DNA of 6,021 bases from Acetofilamentum sp. (GCA_020722645.1 DYKL01000226.1:1-6021), one strand, 5' to 3'. Shown: positions 1-6,015, counted from the stretch's first letter. Numbers and translations: made by a program. The notes: a model not told the origin generated them from the letters alone.

Positions 1-60
1 TTACTCAGGATGACGCTAATTGAAAAATTAACGAACTAGCGAAGCGATTTCACGCAAGTA
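1..60. repeat. possible edge of a dispersed intergenic repeat
   Basis: No coding sequence is supported here. On the - strand, bases 17 to 1 read GTCATCCTGAG-like sequence running off the window, and bases 38-49 contain AGCGAAGCG. Both strings resemble the pieces of short dispersed intergenic repeats (GTCATyCTGAGCGAAGCG type) that I know from many bacterial genomes. In this window the two pieces are separated and rearranged, so the resemblance could be chance. Only a genome-wide copy search would settle it. Confidence 0.22.
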
Positions 61-68
61 ATTATTGA

Positions 69-104
69 TTTGTAAACAAAGTCTAAAAAAATGTTGTAAA
101 TTTG
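69..104 (+). promoter_or_regulatory. Bacteroidetes-type promoter for nnr
   Basis: TAAATTTG at 97-104 is an exact match to the Bacteroidetes -7 consensus TAnnTTTG. A TTTG at 69-72 could serve as the -33 element, but the 24-base gap is longer than the usual 19-21. Transcription would start near 110-115, giving a leader of about 45-50 bases before the ATG at 159. The TTG at 102 lies inside the -7 element, which is a strong reason not to use it as the start codon. Confidence 0.55.
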
Positions 105-112
105 TCGTCAGA

Positions 113-140
113 AATTAGCTATCGAATTAATTCGCTAATT
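113..140. promoter_or_regulatory. imperfect dyad in the nnr leader, possible operator
   Basis: The perfect 12-base palindrome CGAATTAATTCG (123-134) is flanked by AATTAG (113-118) and its reverse complement CTAATT (135-140), with four unpaired bases (119-122) on the left. The dyad begins about 8 bases after the -7 element, so it sits at or just after the predicted transcription start. It could be a repressor site or an mRNA hairpin. Short palindromes arise easily in A+T-rich DNA, so this is tentative. Confidence 0.25.
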
Positions 141-158
141 ACAATAAACACACACAAA

Positions 159-1679
159 ATGAAAATTTTTAAGACACATCAAGTAAAAGAGGCAGATGAT
201 TATACTATAAAAAATGAACCAATTGCTTCAACAGATTTAATGGAAAGAGCCGCAAGCAGAGCAACCGATTGGATTATGCAGGATTTTGGATTTTTAGACA
301 ATTTCCTTATTTTTTCAGGTGTCGGAAACAACGGCGGAGATGGATTGGTAATTGCAAGAAAGCTTATAGAACAAAAGAAAAACGTTAAAATTTTTATTGT
401 AGAATTCTCTAAAAATTATTCGGAAGACTTTAAAATTAACTTAAAAAAATTAAAAGATTTAAAAGCAAAAATAACAGTTATAGATAATCTGAAAAAATTA
501 CCCGAAATTGGTAAAGATGATGTTATTATTGATGCAATTTTCGGTTCGGGTTTATCAAGACCTGCAACAGGAATTGCTGCTGATGTGATTACCGAAATCA
601 ATAAAAGTGATAAAAAAATATTAATATCTATTGATATTCCGTCAGGTTTATTTGGTGAAGAAAATCATCACCTCGAAAAACAAACAATAATTAAAGCAGA
701 TGTTACTTTAACTTTTGAATTTCCATTTTTATCTTTCTTTTTTGCCGAAAATCATACTTATGTTGGCGAATTTGTAATAATTCCGATAGGATTGCACAAA
801 GAATTTATAAAAAAAGCAGAAACAAACTACTCAGTTTTAGAAAACGAAGATATAGGTTCAAAAATAAAAGAACCTGATAAATTTGCACATAAAGGAAACT
901 TTGGACACGGATTATTATTAGCCGGAGGTTATGGAAGAATGGGAGCAGCCGTTTTATCTGCAAAAGCTGCACACAGAATGGGAATAGGTCTTTTAACCGC
1001 TCATTTACCACAAAAATGCGTAGATATTATGCAGGTTTCATCACCCGAAACTCTTATTAGCATTGACCCTGACAAAAAAAACATTTCAAAACTGCCTGAT
1101 TTATCAAAATTTACGGCAATAGGTATTGGTCCGGCAATAGGATTTGATGAAAAAACAATTTTAGCTATAAAAGACCTGTTTAAAAATCATAAAGACAAAA
1201 AATTTGTAATAGACGCAGACGCAATTACAATTATCGGTCAAAATAAAAATATTTTGAAATTAATTCCGCAAAATTCGATACTTACACCGCACCCAAAAGA
1301 ATTTGAACGTTTAGCAGGTAAAACAAAAAACAATTTTCAACGTTTACAATTACAAAGAGATTTTTCAAAAAAACATAAAGTTATTATCGTTCTTAAAGGT
1401 GCATATACATCTGTCAGTTTTCCGGACGGCAAAACATTCTTTAATCCGACCGGAAATCCGGGAATGGCGACAGCAGGCAGTGGTGATGTTCTTACAGGAA
1501 TCATTTTGTCTCTTTTAGCTCAGGGATACAGCCCCGAAGATGCAGCTCTGGTTGGAGTTTATATACACGGACTTGCCGGTGATGTTGCTAATGATGACTT
1601 AAACTACCTGTCAATAATTGCATCTGATTTGATTGCATATCTAGATTCAGCTATTGATGAGGTTTTGAGTTATTGTTAA
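159..1679 (+). CDS. nnr: bifunctional NAD(P)H-hydrate repair enzyme (NnrE epimerase + NnrD dehydratase)
   Basis: This cytosolic metabolite-repair enzyme restores hydrated NADH and NADPH. The N-terminal YjeF_N (NnrE) half epimerises R-NAD(P)HX to the S form, and the C-terminal ribokinase-fold (NnrD) half dehydrates S-NAD(P)HX using ADP in the family. From the ATG at 159 the protein has 506 residues, about the usual length for the fusion. NnrE marks are GVGNNGGDG (54-62), D125 in DAIFGSGL, and D159 in DIPSGL. NnrD marks are KGNFGHG (245-251), GIGPAIG (322-328), DADA (352-355), TPHPKEF (376-382), LKGAYT (412-417) and GNPGMATAGSGDVLTG (432-447), with D443 the expected catalytic aspartate. A TTG in frame at 102 would add 19 residues, but it lies inside the promoter. 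The ATG at 159 gives MKIF..QVKEADDYT, a typical start for this family. The gene looks intact. Confidence 0.96.
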   Translation: MKIFKTHQVKEADDYTIKNEPIASTDLMERAASRATDWIMQDFGFLDNFLIFSGVGNNGGDGLVIARKLIEQKKNVKIFIVEFSKNYSEDFKINLKKLKDLKAKITVIDNLKKLPEIGKDDVIIDAIFGSGLSRPATGIAADVITEINKSDKKILISIDIPSGLFGEENHHLEKQTIIKADVTLTFEFPFLSFFFAENHTYVGEFVIIPIGLHKEFIKKAETNYSVLENEDIGSKIKEPDKFAHKGNFGHGLLLAGGYGRMGAAVLSAKAAHRMGIGLLTAHLPQKCVDIMQVSSPETLISIDPDKKNISKLPDLSKFTAIGIGPAIGFDEKTILAIKDLFKNHKDKKFVIDADAITIIGQNKNILKLIPQNSILTPHPKEFERLAGKTKNNFQRLQLQRDFSKKHKVIIVLKGAYTSVSFPDGKTFFNPTGNPGMATAGSGDVLTGIILSLLAQGYSPEDAALVGVYIHGLAGDVANDDLNYLSIIASDLIAYLDSAIDEVLSYC

Positions 1680-1713
1680 CTAATTTATAAATTAATCAAA
1701 ACTATACAACATA

Positions 1714-2070
1714 ATGAAAAAAAATATAATTCTGATATTATTTCTTTTATTTATCTTTTCTTTACAAACAATAAACGCTCAGATAATTATCGAAGGAAAG
1801 CAAGTAAAAAAGTCTCAAAATGTACAATTTGAAGGTACTGCGATTTACGTACCTACTCAAAGCAAAATTGTAACAGTATCCGGCTCAAAGACTTCTTTTT
1901 CGCTGAGAGTAAATAATCAGACAAAATACCAGTTTTATTACGATACAGACCACTACGAACCACCAACTTACAGCATAATAATAGAGCCCGGTATGTATGA
2001 ATTATATCCCGATTTACCCCCTGATTTAGATTCAGTTTTTATCAGCATAACGATAGAAGCAATAGAATAA
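1714..2070 (+). CDS. small exported protein of unknown function
   Basis: This encodes 118 residues. The N-terminus is a clear Sec signal peptide: KK at positions 2-3, a hydrophobic core at about 5-18, and INA before Q23, so signal peptidase I probably cuts after A22. There is no lipobox cysteine, so the mature product of about 96 residues should be free in the periplasm or outside the cell. The mature part alternates short hydrophobic and polar stretches and ends VFISITIEAIE, which suggests an all-beta fold, with a Tyr/Pro-rich stretch (about 72-103). I recognise no domain and no type IX sorting signal. The ATG lies 34 bases after the nnr stop with no terminator or -7 element between, so it is probably read from the nnr promoter. 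Nothing in the sequence links its function to NAD(P)HX repair. Confidence 0.8.
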   Translation: MKKNIILILFLLFIFSLQTINAQIIIEGKQVKKSQNVQFEGTAIYVPTQSKIVTVSGSKTSFSLRVNNQTKYQFYYDTDHYEPPTYSIIIEPGMYELYPDLPPDLDSVFISITIEAIE

Positions 2071-2086
2071 ATATTAATCTCTATTG
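2060..2086. terminator. weak candidate bidirectional terminator between convergent genes
   Basis: CAATAGA (2060-2066) and TCTATTG (2080-2086) are perfect reverse complements around a 13-base A+T-rich loop. They span the end of the small exported gene and the end of the channel gene, whose stop codons are only 10 bp apart. A T-run (2093-2097) follows on the + strand after a few bases. The stem is short and G+C-poor, so it is a poor intrinsic terminator. Position is its main support. Confidence 0.25.
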
Positions 2087-3226
2087 TAAGAATTTTTGAA
2101 AATCAACACTCGAAGGATCCTGAAATACTCTAAGCTCAAACTCGGGCAAAACTGCAAAAATATGGTCAAATAAATCAGATTGAATAGTTTCATATTCTGT
2201 CCAAACTGTTGTTGATGTAAAAACATAAATATTTATTGGTAGTCCTTTTTCGGTTGGTGCTAACTGCCTTATTAACAACGTCATATCATCAGCAAATATG
2301 CCGTCTTTTTCAATAATTTTTACATATTCATTGATTTCAACCTCAGTACCCTTTGTTGAAATTGATTTGACAATTTTATGAGTTTTGTAAATAAAATCAT
2401 TTTCCAATTTAAAATCTTCGGGAAAAAACAAAATAAATCTTTCAATATTATTAATGGTTGTTTTTCCGTCAATTTTTTCAAAAAACTGCGTAATTTTATT
2501 TCCGAATTTATCAATTAAATTTTCAGGGTCGGTAATAACAAATCTTTCTAAATTTTTATTATCAAAAAGAAATTTTTCTTTTTTATATTTTTTGTAAACT
2601 CTGAAATTTGAAACCAAATAATTTTCGACATACTTTCTAAAAACACCTATATTAGTCAAACTTCTGCCATTTACACTGTATGGTTCTTTAACGTTGTGTG
2701 CCTTGTTCCACTTGTCAAGTTCAATTTGCATTTTTGATACATAATCAGAGATATAATGAATTTTTTTAAACTTCTCAAGTAAATCATCATTACAAAGTTT
2801 AATAGTGTTCATATCAATATAAATAGAACGCGATATTCTTCGTCCTCCTGATTCCTGCATACCGCTCCAGTTAACAAAAGACTCTTGCGTTAAAGAATAC
2901 GTAGGAATAGTGCTGATAGTTTTATCAAAATTTCGAATTTTAATTGTATTCAGCGAAATATCCATTACATCACCGTCAATTCCTCTGCCGGGAACAGTTA
3001 TCCAGTCGCCGACTTTAATCAGCTTATAAGCCGAAATCTGAATGCTTGCTACCAATGATAAAATAGAATCTTTAAATACCAACATCAAAACCGCAGTCAT
3101 AGCTCCAAGCCCTGCCAAAATAGAACCGGGTTTTTTATTTAACAGAATAGAAATAATTAAAATAGCTGCTGCAAGCCCGAAAATAATTTTAAAAACCTGA
3201 ATATATTGTTTGATGTGAAATGACAA
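2081..3226 (-). CDS. channel fragment: pore helix and cytoplasmic domain
   Basis: This is the downstream open piece of the broken channel gene. A TTG at 3226 gives 381 residues, but that codon is only the first possible start. The same frame continues upstream through channel-like sequence to about 3319 with no ATG. The piece keeps the last two membrane helices, the MscS pore helix (residues 37-64) and the whole cytoplasmic domain, but lacks the first three helices. It carries an extra stretch of about 100 residues (214-313) between the NYLVSNFRVYKK segment and DDMTLLIRQL. In YbdG-type proteins I remember these two segments as directly adjacent. A stable channel from this piece alone is doubtful. 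Confidence 0.7.
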   Translation of the reverse strand: MSFHIKQYIQVFKIIFGLAAAILIISILLNKKPGSILAGLGAMTAVLMLVFKDSILSLVASIQISAYKLIKVGDWITVPGRGIDGDVMDISLNTIKIRNFDKTISTIPTYSLTQESFVNWSGMQESGGRRISRSIYIDMNTIKLCNDDLLEKFKKIHYISDYVSKMQIELDKWNKAHNVKEPYSVNGRSLTNIGVFRKYVENYLVSNFRVYKKYKKEKFLFDNKNLERFVITDPENLIDKFGNKITQFFEKIDGKTTINNIERFILFFPEDFKLENDFIYKTHKIVKSISTKGTEVEINEYVKIIEKDGIFADDMTLLIRQLAPTEKGLPINIYVFTSTTVWTEYETIQSDLFDHIFAVLPEFELRVFQDPSSVDFQKFLQ

Positions 3227-3306
3227 TTGTTTTTTACCTGCGTATATTTTATATATTTCGTTTATAGAGTTTAATAATCTGATAATTATAATAAATGTGG
3301 CAACTA

Positions 3307-3561
3307 TCAGATATGCATAACTAACTGGGTAACAAACAATTGTATATTTAGGTCGTTGGTTGCATATTTTACGCCAATAGAAATTATTATTGCAGGTAGA
3401 GTATGAGAAATCGGGTCGAAGACTTTTTGTCGCAAAAAAACATCATCATAATCACTTCTTGACCTTTTTATATATGATTTTACTACGTAAACGATAAAAA
3501 TTCTCAATATAAAAAAAGCAACTACACAAAAAAACAATAATACAATAAAAACCAAAATCAA
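3307..3561 (-). pseudogene. channel fragment: N-terminal membrane helices
   Basis: This is the middle piece of the broken channel gene, in a different frame from the pieces on either side. It opens just after an in-frame TAG (3567-3565). Its only initiator is TTG at 3561, which is really an internal Leu codon. It encodes a strong membrane helix, the basic loop SYIKRSRSDYDDVFLRQKVFDP and a second helix (HTLPAIIISIG), as expected after the N-terminus of YbdG relatives. The last three residues (MHI) before the TGA at 3309-3307 are out-of-frame read-through past the second indel. It is not an independent small gene. Confidence 0.75.
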
Positions 3562-3668
3562 TTTCTATATTTTGAGAAGAAACACCAATATTTTCAAAAA
3601 ATGGTCTAAAATTTAATATTTTTTTCATAACTTTACAAATTATTTTAGCTCTTAGTAGCGTATGTTAG

Positions 3669-3676
3669 CAAATTTA
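3669..3676 (-). promoter_or_regulatory. -7 element for the channel gene
   Basis: On the - strand, 3676 to 3669 reads TAAATTTG, an exact TAnnTTTG match. It would start transcription near 3660 and leave a leader of about 30 bases before the ATG at 3628, a sensible geometry that also supports that ATG as the native start. No TTTG is found at the expected -33 distance. That region falls inside the left arm (3683-3699) of the nested inverted-repeat element. Confidence 0.45.
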
Positions 3677-3682
3677 TAAATA

Positions 3683-3812
3683 TCCTTAAATCCGTAAGTC
3701 TATACTTATATATCTGAAATTCAGTCATGTGAAAACACCTGACTGGTGCAAACTACATGTTGCAGGTGTTTTCACCTGCAACCACTTACGAAAAAACTTG
3801 CGGATTTAAGGA
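3683..3812. repeat. 130-bp nested inverted-repeat element (MITE-like)
   Basis: The ends are 17-base inverted repeats, TCCTTAAATCCGTAAGT (3683-3699) and ACTTGCGGATTTAAGGA (3796-3812). They match at 16 of 17 positions, and the odd one would be a G-U pair in RNA. Both ends abut ATA (3680-3682 and 3813-3815), which could be a 3-bp target duplication but is weak in A+T-rich DNA. Inside are CTGAA-A-TTCAG (3714-3724), a perfect 13-base inverted repeat GTGAAAACACCTG / CAGGTGTTTTCAC (3729-3741 / 3763-3775), and a perfect 10-base hairpin GTTGCAGGTG-TTTT-CACCTGCAAC (3759-3782). The last two share 3763-3768 and so cannot form together. ACTTACG (3784-3790) also duplicates part of the right arm. There is no ORF. 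It is probably a small non-autonomous mobile element or palindromic repeat. A structured RNA is possible. Confidence 0.6.
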
Positions 3813-3943
3813 ATATAATTAATTTATCAAAAAAAATAAATCATCTAAGTTTTTTTGTAAAAAGACTAATTTTTATTTTTTTTGTAATCTCAATCAAAAA
3901 TATGCACAATTTTTGATTTATCAAAAGCAAACGCTTAAAATAT

Positions 3944-4627
3944 ATGAAAAAACAAATACTTATTATATTTCTCTTGGCTGTTTTATCTTTCAATTTTTCT
4001 TGTAACGAAAATGGAGGACCCAAAGAAGGAGAACTTATATACAACATCACTTATTTGCAATCCGAGTATGAAAATCCATTAGTTGCTTTGTTGCCAAAAA
4101 CTGTATCTATGAAATTTAAAGACGATAATACAGTTATATATGTCGAAGGTTTTTTTGGTACATTTCAACTGAGATTTATCACAAACCCCAAAGAAAAAAA
4201 CAGTTATACGATACTTCGTATTATGGACAAAAAGTATATGAGTACCAACCACATAGATAGTCTAAACGCAGGGTACGAAAACTTGCAAAATTTAATAATT
4301 AACAAAAAAATTGATGATACGGTAACTCTTGCAGGATTGTTATGCTATCAGGCACAAGTAGTATGCAATCAAATCAGCGATTCAGCATTTTACATTTACT
4401 ATACATACGATTTGGACATAGAAAACCCTAATTCTAACTCTCCTTACAAACAAATTGACGGTGTTTTAACTAAATTTCAAACAAGAGTTGCCGGTATTGA
4501 TATGATTTTTGAACTAAAAGAATTTAAAAACATCAAAGTAAGCGAAGCTGAATTTATGGCTCCTTCTGATTACAAAGAAATAACTACACAGGAATTAAAC
4601 GAAATTTTAGAAAGTTTTCAAGAATAA
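3944..4627 (+). CDS. predicted lipoprotein, function unknown (possibly DUF4412-like)
   Basis: This encodes 227 residues. The N-terminus MKKQILIIFLLAVLSFNFSC is a lipoprotein signal with a relaxed lipobox (NFS before C20), so C20 should be lipidated and the rest anchored to the inner or outer membrane, facing the periplasm or surface. NENGG after the cysteine is a short linker. The mature part begins GELIYNITY (about 29-37) and runs through alternating beta-type segments (VSMKFKDDNTVIYVEG, FQLRFITN). Two cysteines lie in the mid-region LLCYQAQVVC. It ends with a FMAPSDYKEIT segment, resembling the closing strand of DUF4412/LolA-like beta-sheet lipoproteins. That resemblance is from memory. The final TAA overlaps the rarA ATG by one base (TAATG), so the two genes are in one transcript and probably translationally coupled. 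No catalytic residues are evident. Confidence 0.82.
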   Translation: MKKQILIIFLLAVLSFNFSCNENGGPKEGELIYNITYLQSEYENPLVALLPKTVSMKFKDDNTVIYVEGFFGTFQLRFITNPKEKNSYTILRIMDKKYMSTNHIDSLNAGYENLQNLIINKKIDDTVTLAGLLCYQAQVVCNQISDSAFYIYYTYDLDIENPNSNSPYKQIDGVLTKFQTRVAGIDMIFELKEFKNIKVSEAEFMAPSDYKEITTQELNEILESFQE

Positions 4628-5856
4628 TGCCAACTCCATTAGCAGAAAGAATGCGTCCGACCAAATTAGACGATATTATCGGACAAAAACATCTTGTTGG
4701 GAAAGATGGTGTAATACGAAAGATGATAGAACAAAACAATATATCATCTTTTATTCTATGGGGACCTCCGGGTACCGGAAAAACAACATTAGCAAAAATT
4801 ACCGCAAAATCAGCAAAAAGACAATTTTACACGCTTAGTGCCGTCAGTTCCGGTGTTAAAGATGTCAGAGAAGTCATTGAAAAAGCAAAAAAAAGCGTTT
4901 TTTTCGACAATCCCTCTCCTATCTTGTTTATTGATGAAATTCACAGATTTAACAAATCACAACAAGATGCACTGCTCGGAGCTGTAGAAGACGGGACAAT
5001 AGTATTAATTGGAGCAACAACTGAAAACCCTTCATTTGAGGTTATTTCTGCTTTGCTTTCAAGATGTCATATTTATATTCTTGAAAACCTGAATGTTGAA
5101 GAACTCGAAGAAATACTTGAAAAAGCTGTAAAACAGGACGAAATCCTGAAAAACAAAAAAATAAAAATTGTTGAAAATAAAGCACTTATACAATATTCCG
5201 GCGGTGATGCAAGAAAACTGCTCAATATATTGGAAACTGTTTTATCTACACAATCTGCCGAACCATTTATAGTAAACAATGATATGGTAAAATTTGCCAT
5301 ACAGAACAATCAACCGGCTTATGACAAAGGTGGCGAATGGCATTACGATGTAATATCAGCATTTATTAAATCTGTCAGAGGAAGCGACCCTGATGCCGCT
5401 GTTTATTGGCTTGCAAGAATGCTTGCCGCCGGTGAAGATGTAAAGTTTATTGCCAGACGGCTTATTATTCTTGCTGCCGAAGATATCGGTCTGGCGAATC
5501 CTAATGCTTTGCTCATAGCGACTAATTGCTTTAATGCCGTAAACGTTGTCGGGATGCCGGAAGCTAGAATTATTCTATCACAAACAACAATATACTTAGC
5601 AACTTCGGCAAAAAGCAATTCTGCATATCTTGCTATTGACAATGCCTTGAATACGGTAAAAGAAACAGGTAATCTGAATGTACCTTTACATCTAAGAAAT
5701 GCTCCAACAAAGTTAATGAAGGAACTGGGATACGGAGAAGATTACAAATACCCTCACGCTTTCCCCGGTAATTATGTTGAACAACAATATCTGCCCGATG
5801 AACTTTCAAACACAAAATTTTACATTCCCGGAAACAACAACAAGGAAAAAAAATAA
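4627..5856 (+). CDS. rarA: replication-associated recombination protein A (RarA/MgsA), AAA+ ATPase
   Basis: This is a cytosolic clamp-loader-related ATPase (bacterial RarA, eukaryotic WRNIP1/Mgs1) that acts at stalled replication forks and single-strand/double-strand junctions. Its 409 residues are close to the family norm and start in the standard way (PLAERMRPTKLDDIIGQKHL). Visible motifs are Walker A GPPGTGKT (46-53), Walker B LFIDEIHRF (100-108), sensor 1 GATTENPSF (129-137), arginine finger R146 in LLSRC, and sensor 2 GDARKLLN (193-200). The C-terminal tetramerisation and clamp-loader-like region holds YDKGGEWHYDVISAFIKS (232-249), RRLIILAAEDIGLANP (277-292) and HLRNAPTKLMKELGYG (355-370), ending KYPHAFPGNYVEQQYLP (374-390). 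No key residue is missing. Its ATG shares one base with the upstream lipoprotein stop, so it depends on that gene for transcription. The tail after residue 400 is lysine-rich and probably disordered. Confidence 0.97.
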   Translation: MPTPLAERMRPTKLDDIIGQKHLVGKDGVIRKMIEQNNISSFILWGPPGTGKTTLAKITAKSAKRQFYTLSAVSSGVKDVREVIEKAKKSVFFDNPSPILFIDEIHRFNKSQQDALLGAVEDGTIVLIGATTENPSFEVISALLSRCHIYILENLNVEELEEILEKAVKQDEILKNKKIKIVENKALIQYSGGDARKLLNILETVLSTQSAEPFIVNNDMVKFAIQNNQPAYDKGGEWHYDVISAFIKSVRGSDPDAAVYWLARMLAAGEDVKFIARRLIILAAEDIGLANPNALLIATNCFNAVNVVGMPEARIILSQTTIYLATSAKSNSAYLAIDNALNTVKETGNLNVPLHLRNAPTKLMKELGYGEDYKYPHAFPGNYVEQQYLPDELSNTKFYIPGNNNKEKK

Positions 5857-5886
5857 TAATGAGTTTAGTATATAAAGTTAATGCAT

Positions 5887-5941
5887 TGATTATCAGAAAA
5901 TTATATTAATTTTAAAAAAATAATGATACTATTGATAATCA
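5887..5941. repeat. 9-base inverted repeat downstream of rarA
   Basis: TGATTATCA (5887-5895) and TGATAATCA (5933-5941) are perfect reverse complements 37 bases apart. Because each is nearly palindromic, ATTGATTATCAG and ATTGATAATCAG are also direct repeats with one mismatch. The loop is too long and too A+T-rich for a typical terminator. Paired binding sites for a dimeric regulator are possible but unproven. No clear terminator for rarA is seen elsewhere in 5857-6021. Confidence 0.3.
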
Positions 5942-5964
5942 GCTATTTGTGTTTGTTGTGTAAA

Positions 5965-6015
5965 AATGTTGGCTCTTTTATTAAAGAATGTTGGTAACAA
6001 ATTTTAATGTTTGGT
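5965..6015 (+). repeat. three AATGTTGG-type direct repeats
   Basis: AATGTTGG occurs at 5965-5972 and 5987-5994, and AATGTTTGG, one base longer, at 6006-6014. The starts are 22 and 19 bases apart, about two DNA turns. They lie at the window end and so may be upstream of a gene beyond it. They could be regulator sites or simple low-complexity drift. Confidence 0.3.

Larger units (their letters stand above)
2081..3628 (-). pseudogene. ybdG: YbdG/MscM-type mechanosensitive channel gene, broken by two frameshifts
   Basis: This would be an inner-membrane MscS-superfamily channel that opens under membrane tension. The native start is the ATG at 3628-3626 (MKKILNFRPFFENIG..). That frame gives about 22 residues, then sequence continuity passes to a second frame (hydrophobic LILVFIVLLFF.. 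then KRSRSDYDDVFLRQKVFD), and near 3319 it returns to the first frame (YAYLIVATFIII..) through to the TAG at 2083-2081. Removing one A from the AAA run (3562-3564) and adding one T at about 3319-3320 restores a continuous protein of 515 residues. This has about five membrane helices, a pore helix with GLGAMTAVLMLVFKDSILSL (restored 173-192), VGDWI (206-210), MQESGGRR (257-264), NGRSLTNIGVFR (320-331) and a C-terminal DLFDHIFAVLPEF (485-497). All are typical of YbdG homologues. Either the gene is newly inactivated or these are homopolymer errors in the assembly. All other codons look conserved. Confidence 0.82.
3629..3943. other. divergent intergenic region, 315 bp
   Basis: This region separates the diverging channel and lipoprotein genes. 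It holds the channel -7 element and the nested inverted-repeat element, followed by an A/T-run-rich stretch (3813-3943). That stretch must contain the promoter for the lipoprotein-rarA pair, but I find no exact TAnnTTTG in it. T-runs ending in TTTG (about 3850-3857 and 3874-3884) are only loose matches. No tRNA, small gene or riboswitch is visible. Confidence 0.6.

Noticed and set aside
102..158. TTG start extending Nnr by 19 residues
   Set aside because: The TTG is part of the exact -7 promoter element at 97-104, and the added residues do not resemble the family. The ATG at 159 gives a typical N-terminus.
3307..3570. Programmed ribosomal frameshifting in the channel gene
   Set aside because: Two opposite shifts would be needed, and neither site shows a classic slippery heptamer with a downstream structure. 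Recent indels or sequence errors are simpler.
3759..3782. Hairpin with TTTT loop as an intrinsic terminator
   Set aside because: The T-run is in the loop, not after the stem. Neither strand has a T-tract following the hairpin.
3841..4050. - strand ORF across the lipoprotein start
   Set aside because: It overlaps the lipoprotein signal peptide on the opposite strand and has a low-complexity, Lys/Ile/Phe-rich product typical of a shadow frame.
5073..5815. - strand ORFs inside rarA
   Set aside because: They are antisense shadows of a strongly conserved gene. The Ser-rich and Ile-rich products merely mirror its Glu/Lys codons.
3944..5856. A defence or toxin-antitoxin pair formed by the two coupled genes
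   Set aside because: The first product is a lipoprotein and the second is standard RarA with all expected motifs. Nothing resembles a toxin, antitoxin or defence effector.
5859..5909. 16-codon ORF just after rarA
   Set aside because: It is very short, A+T-driven, and has no ribosome-binding or conservation evidence.
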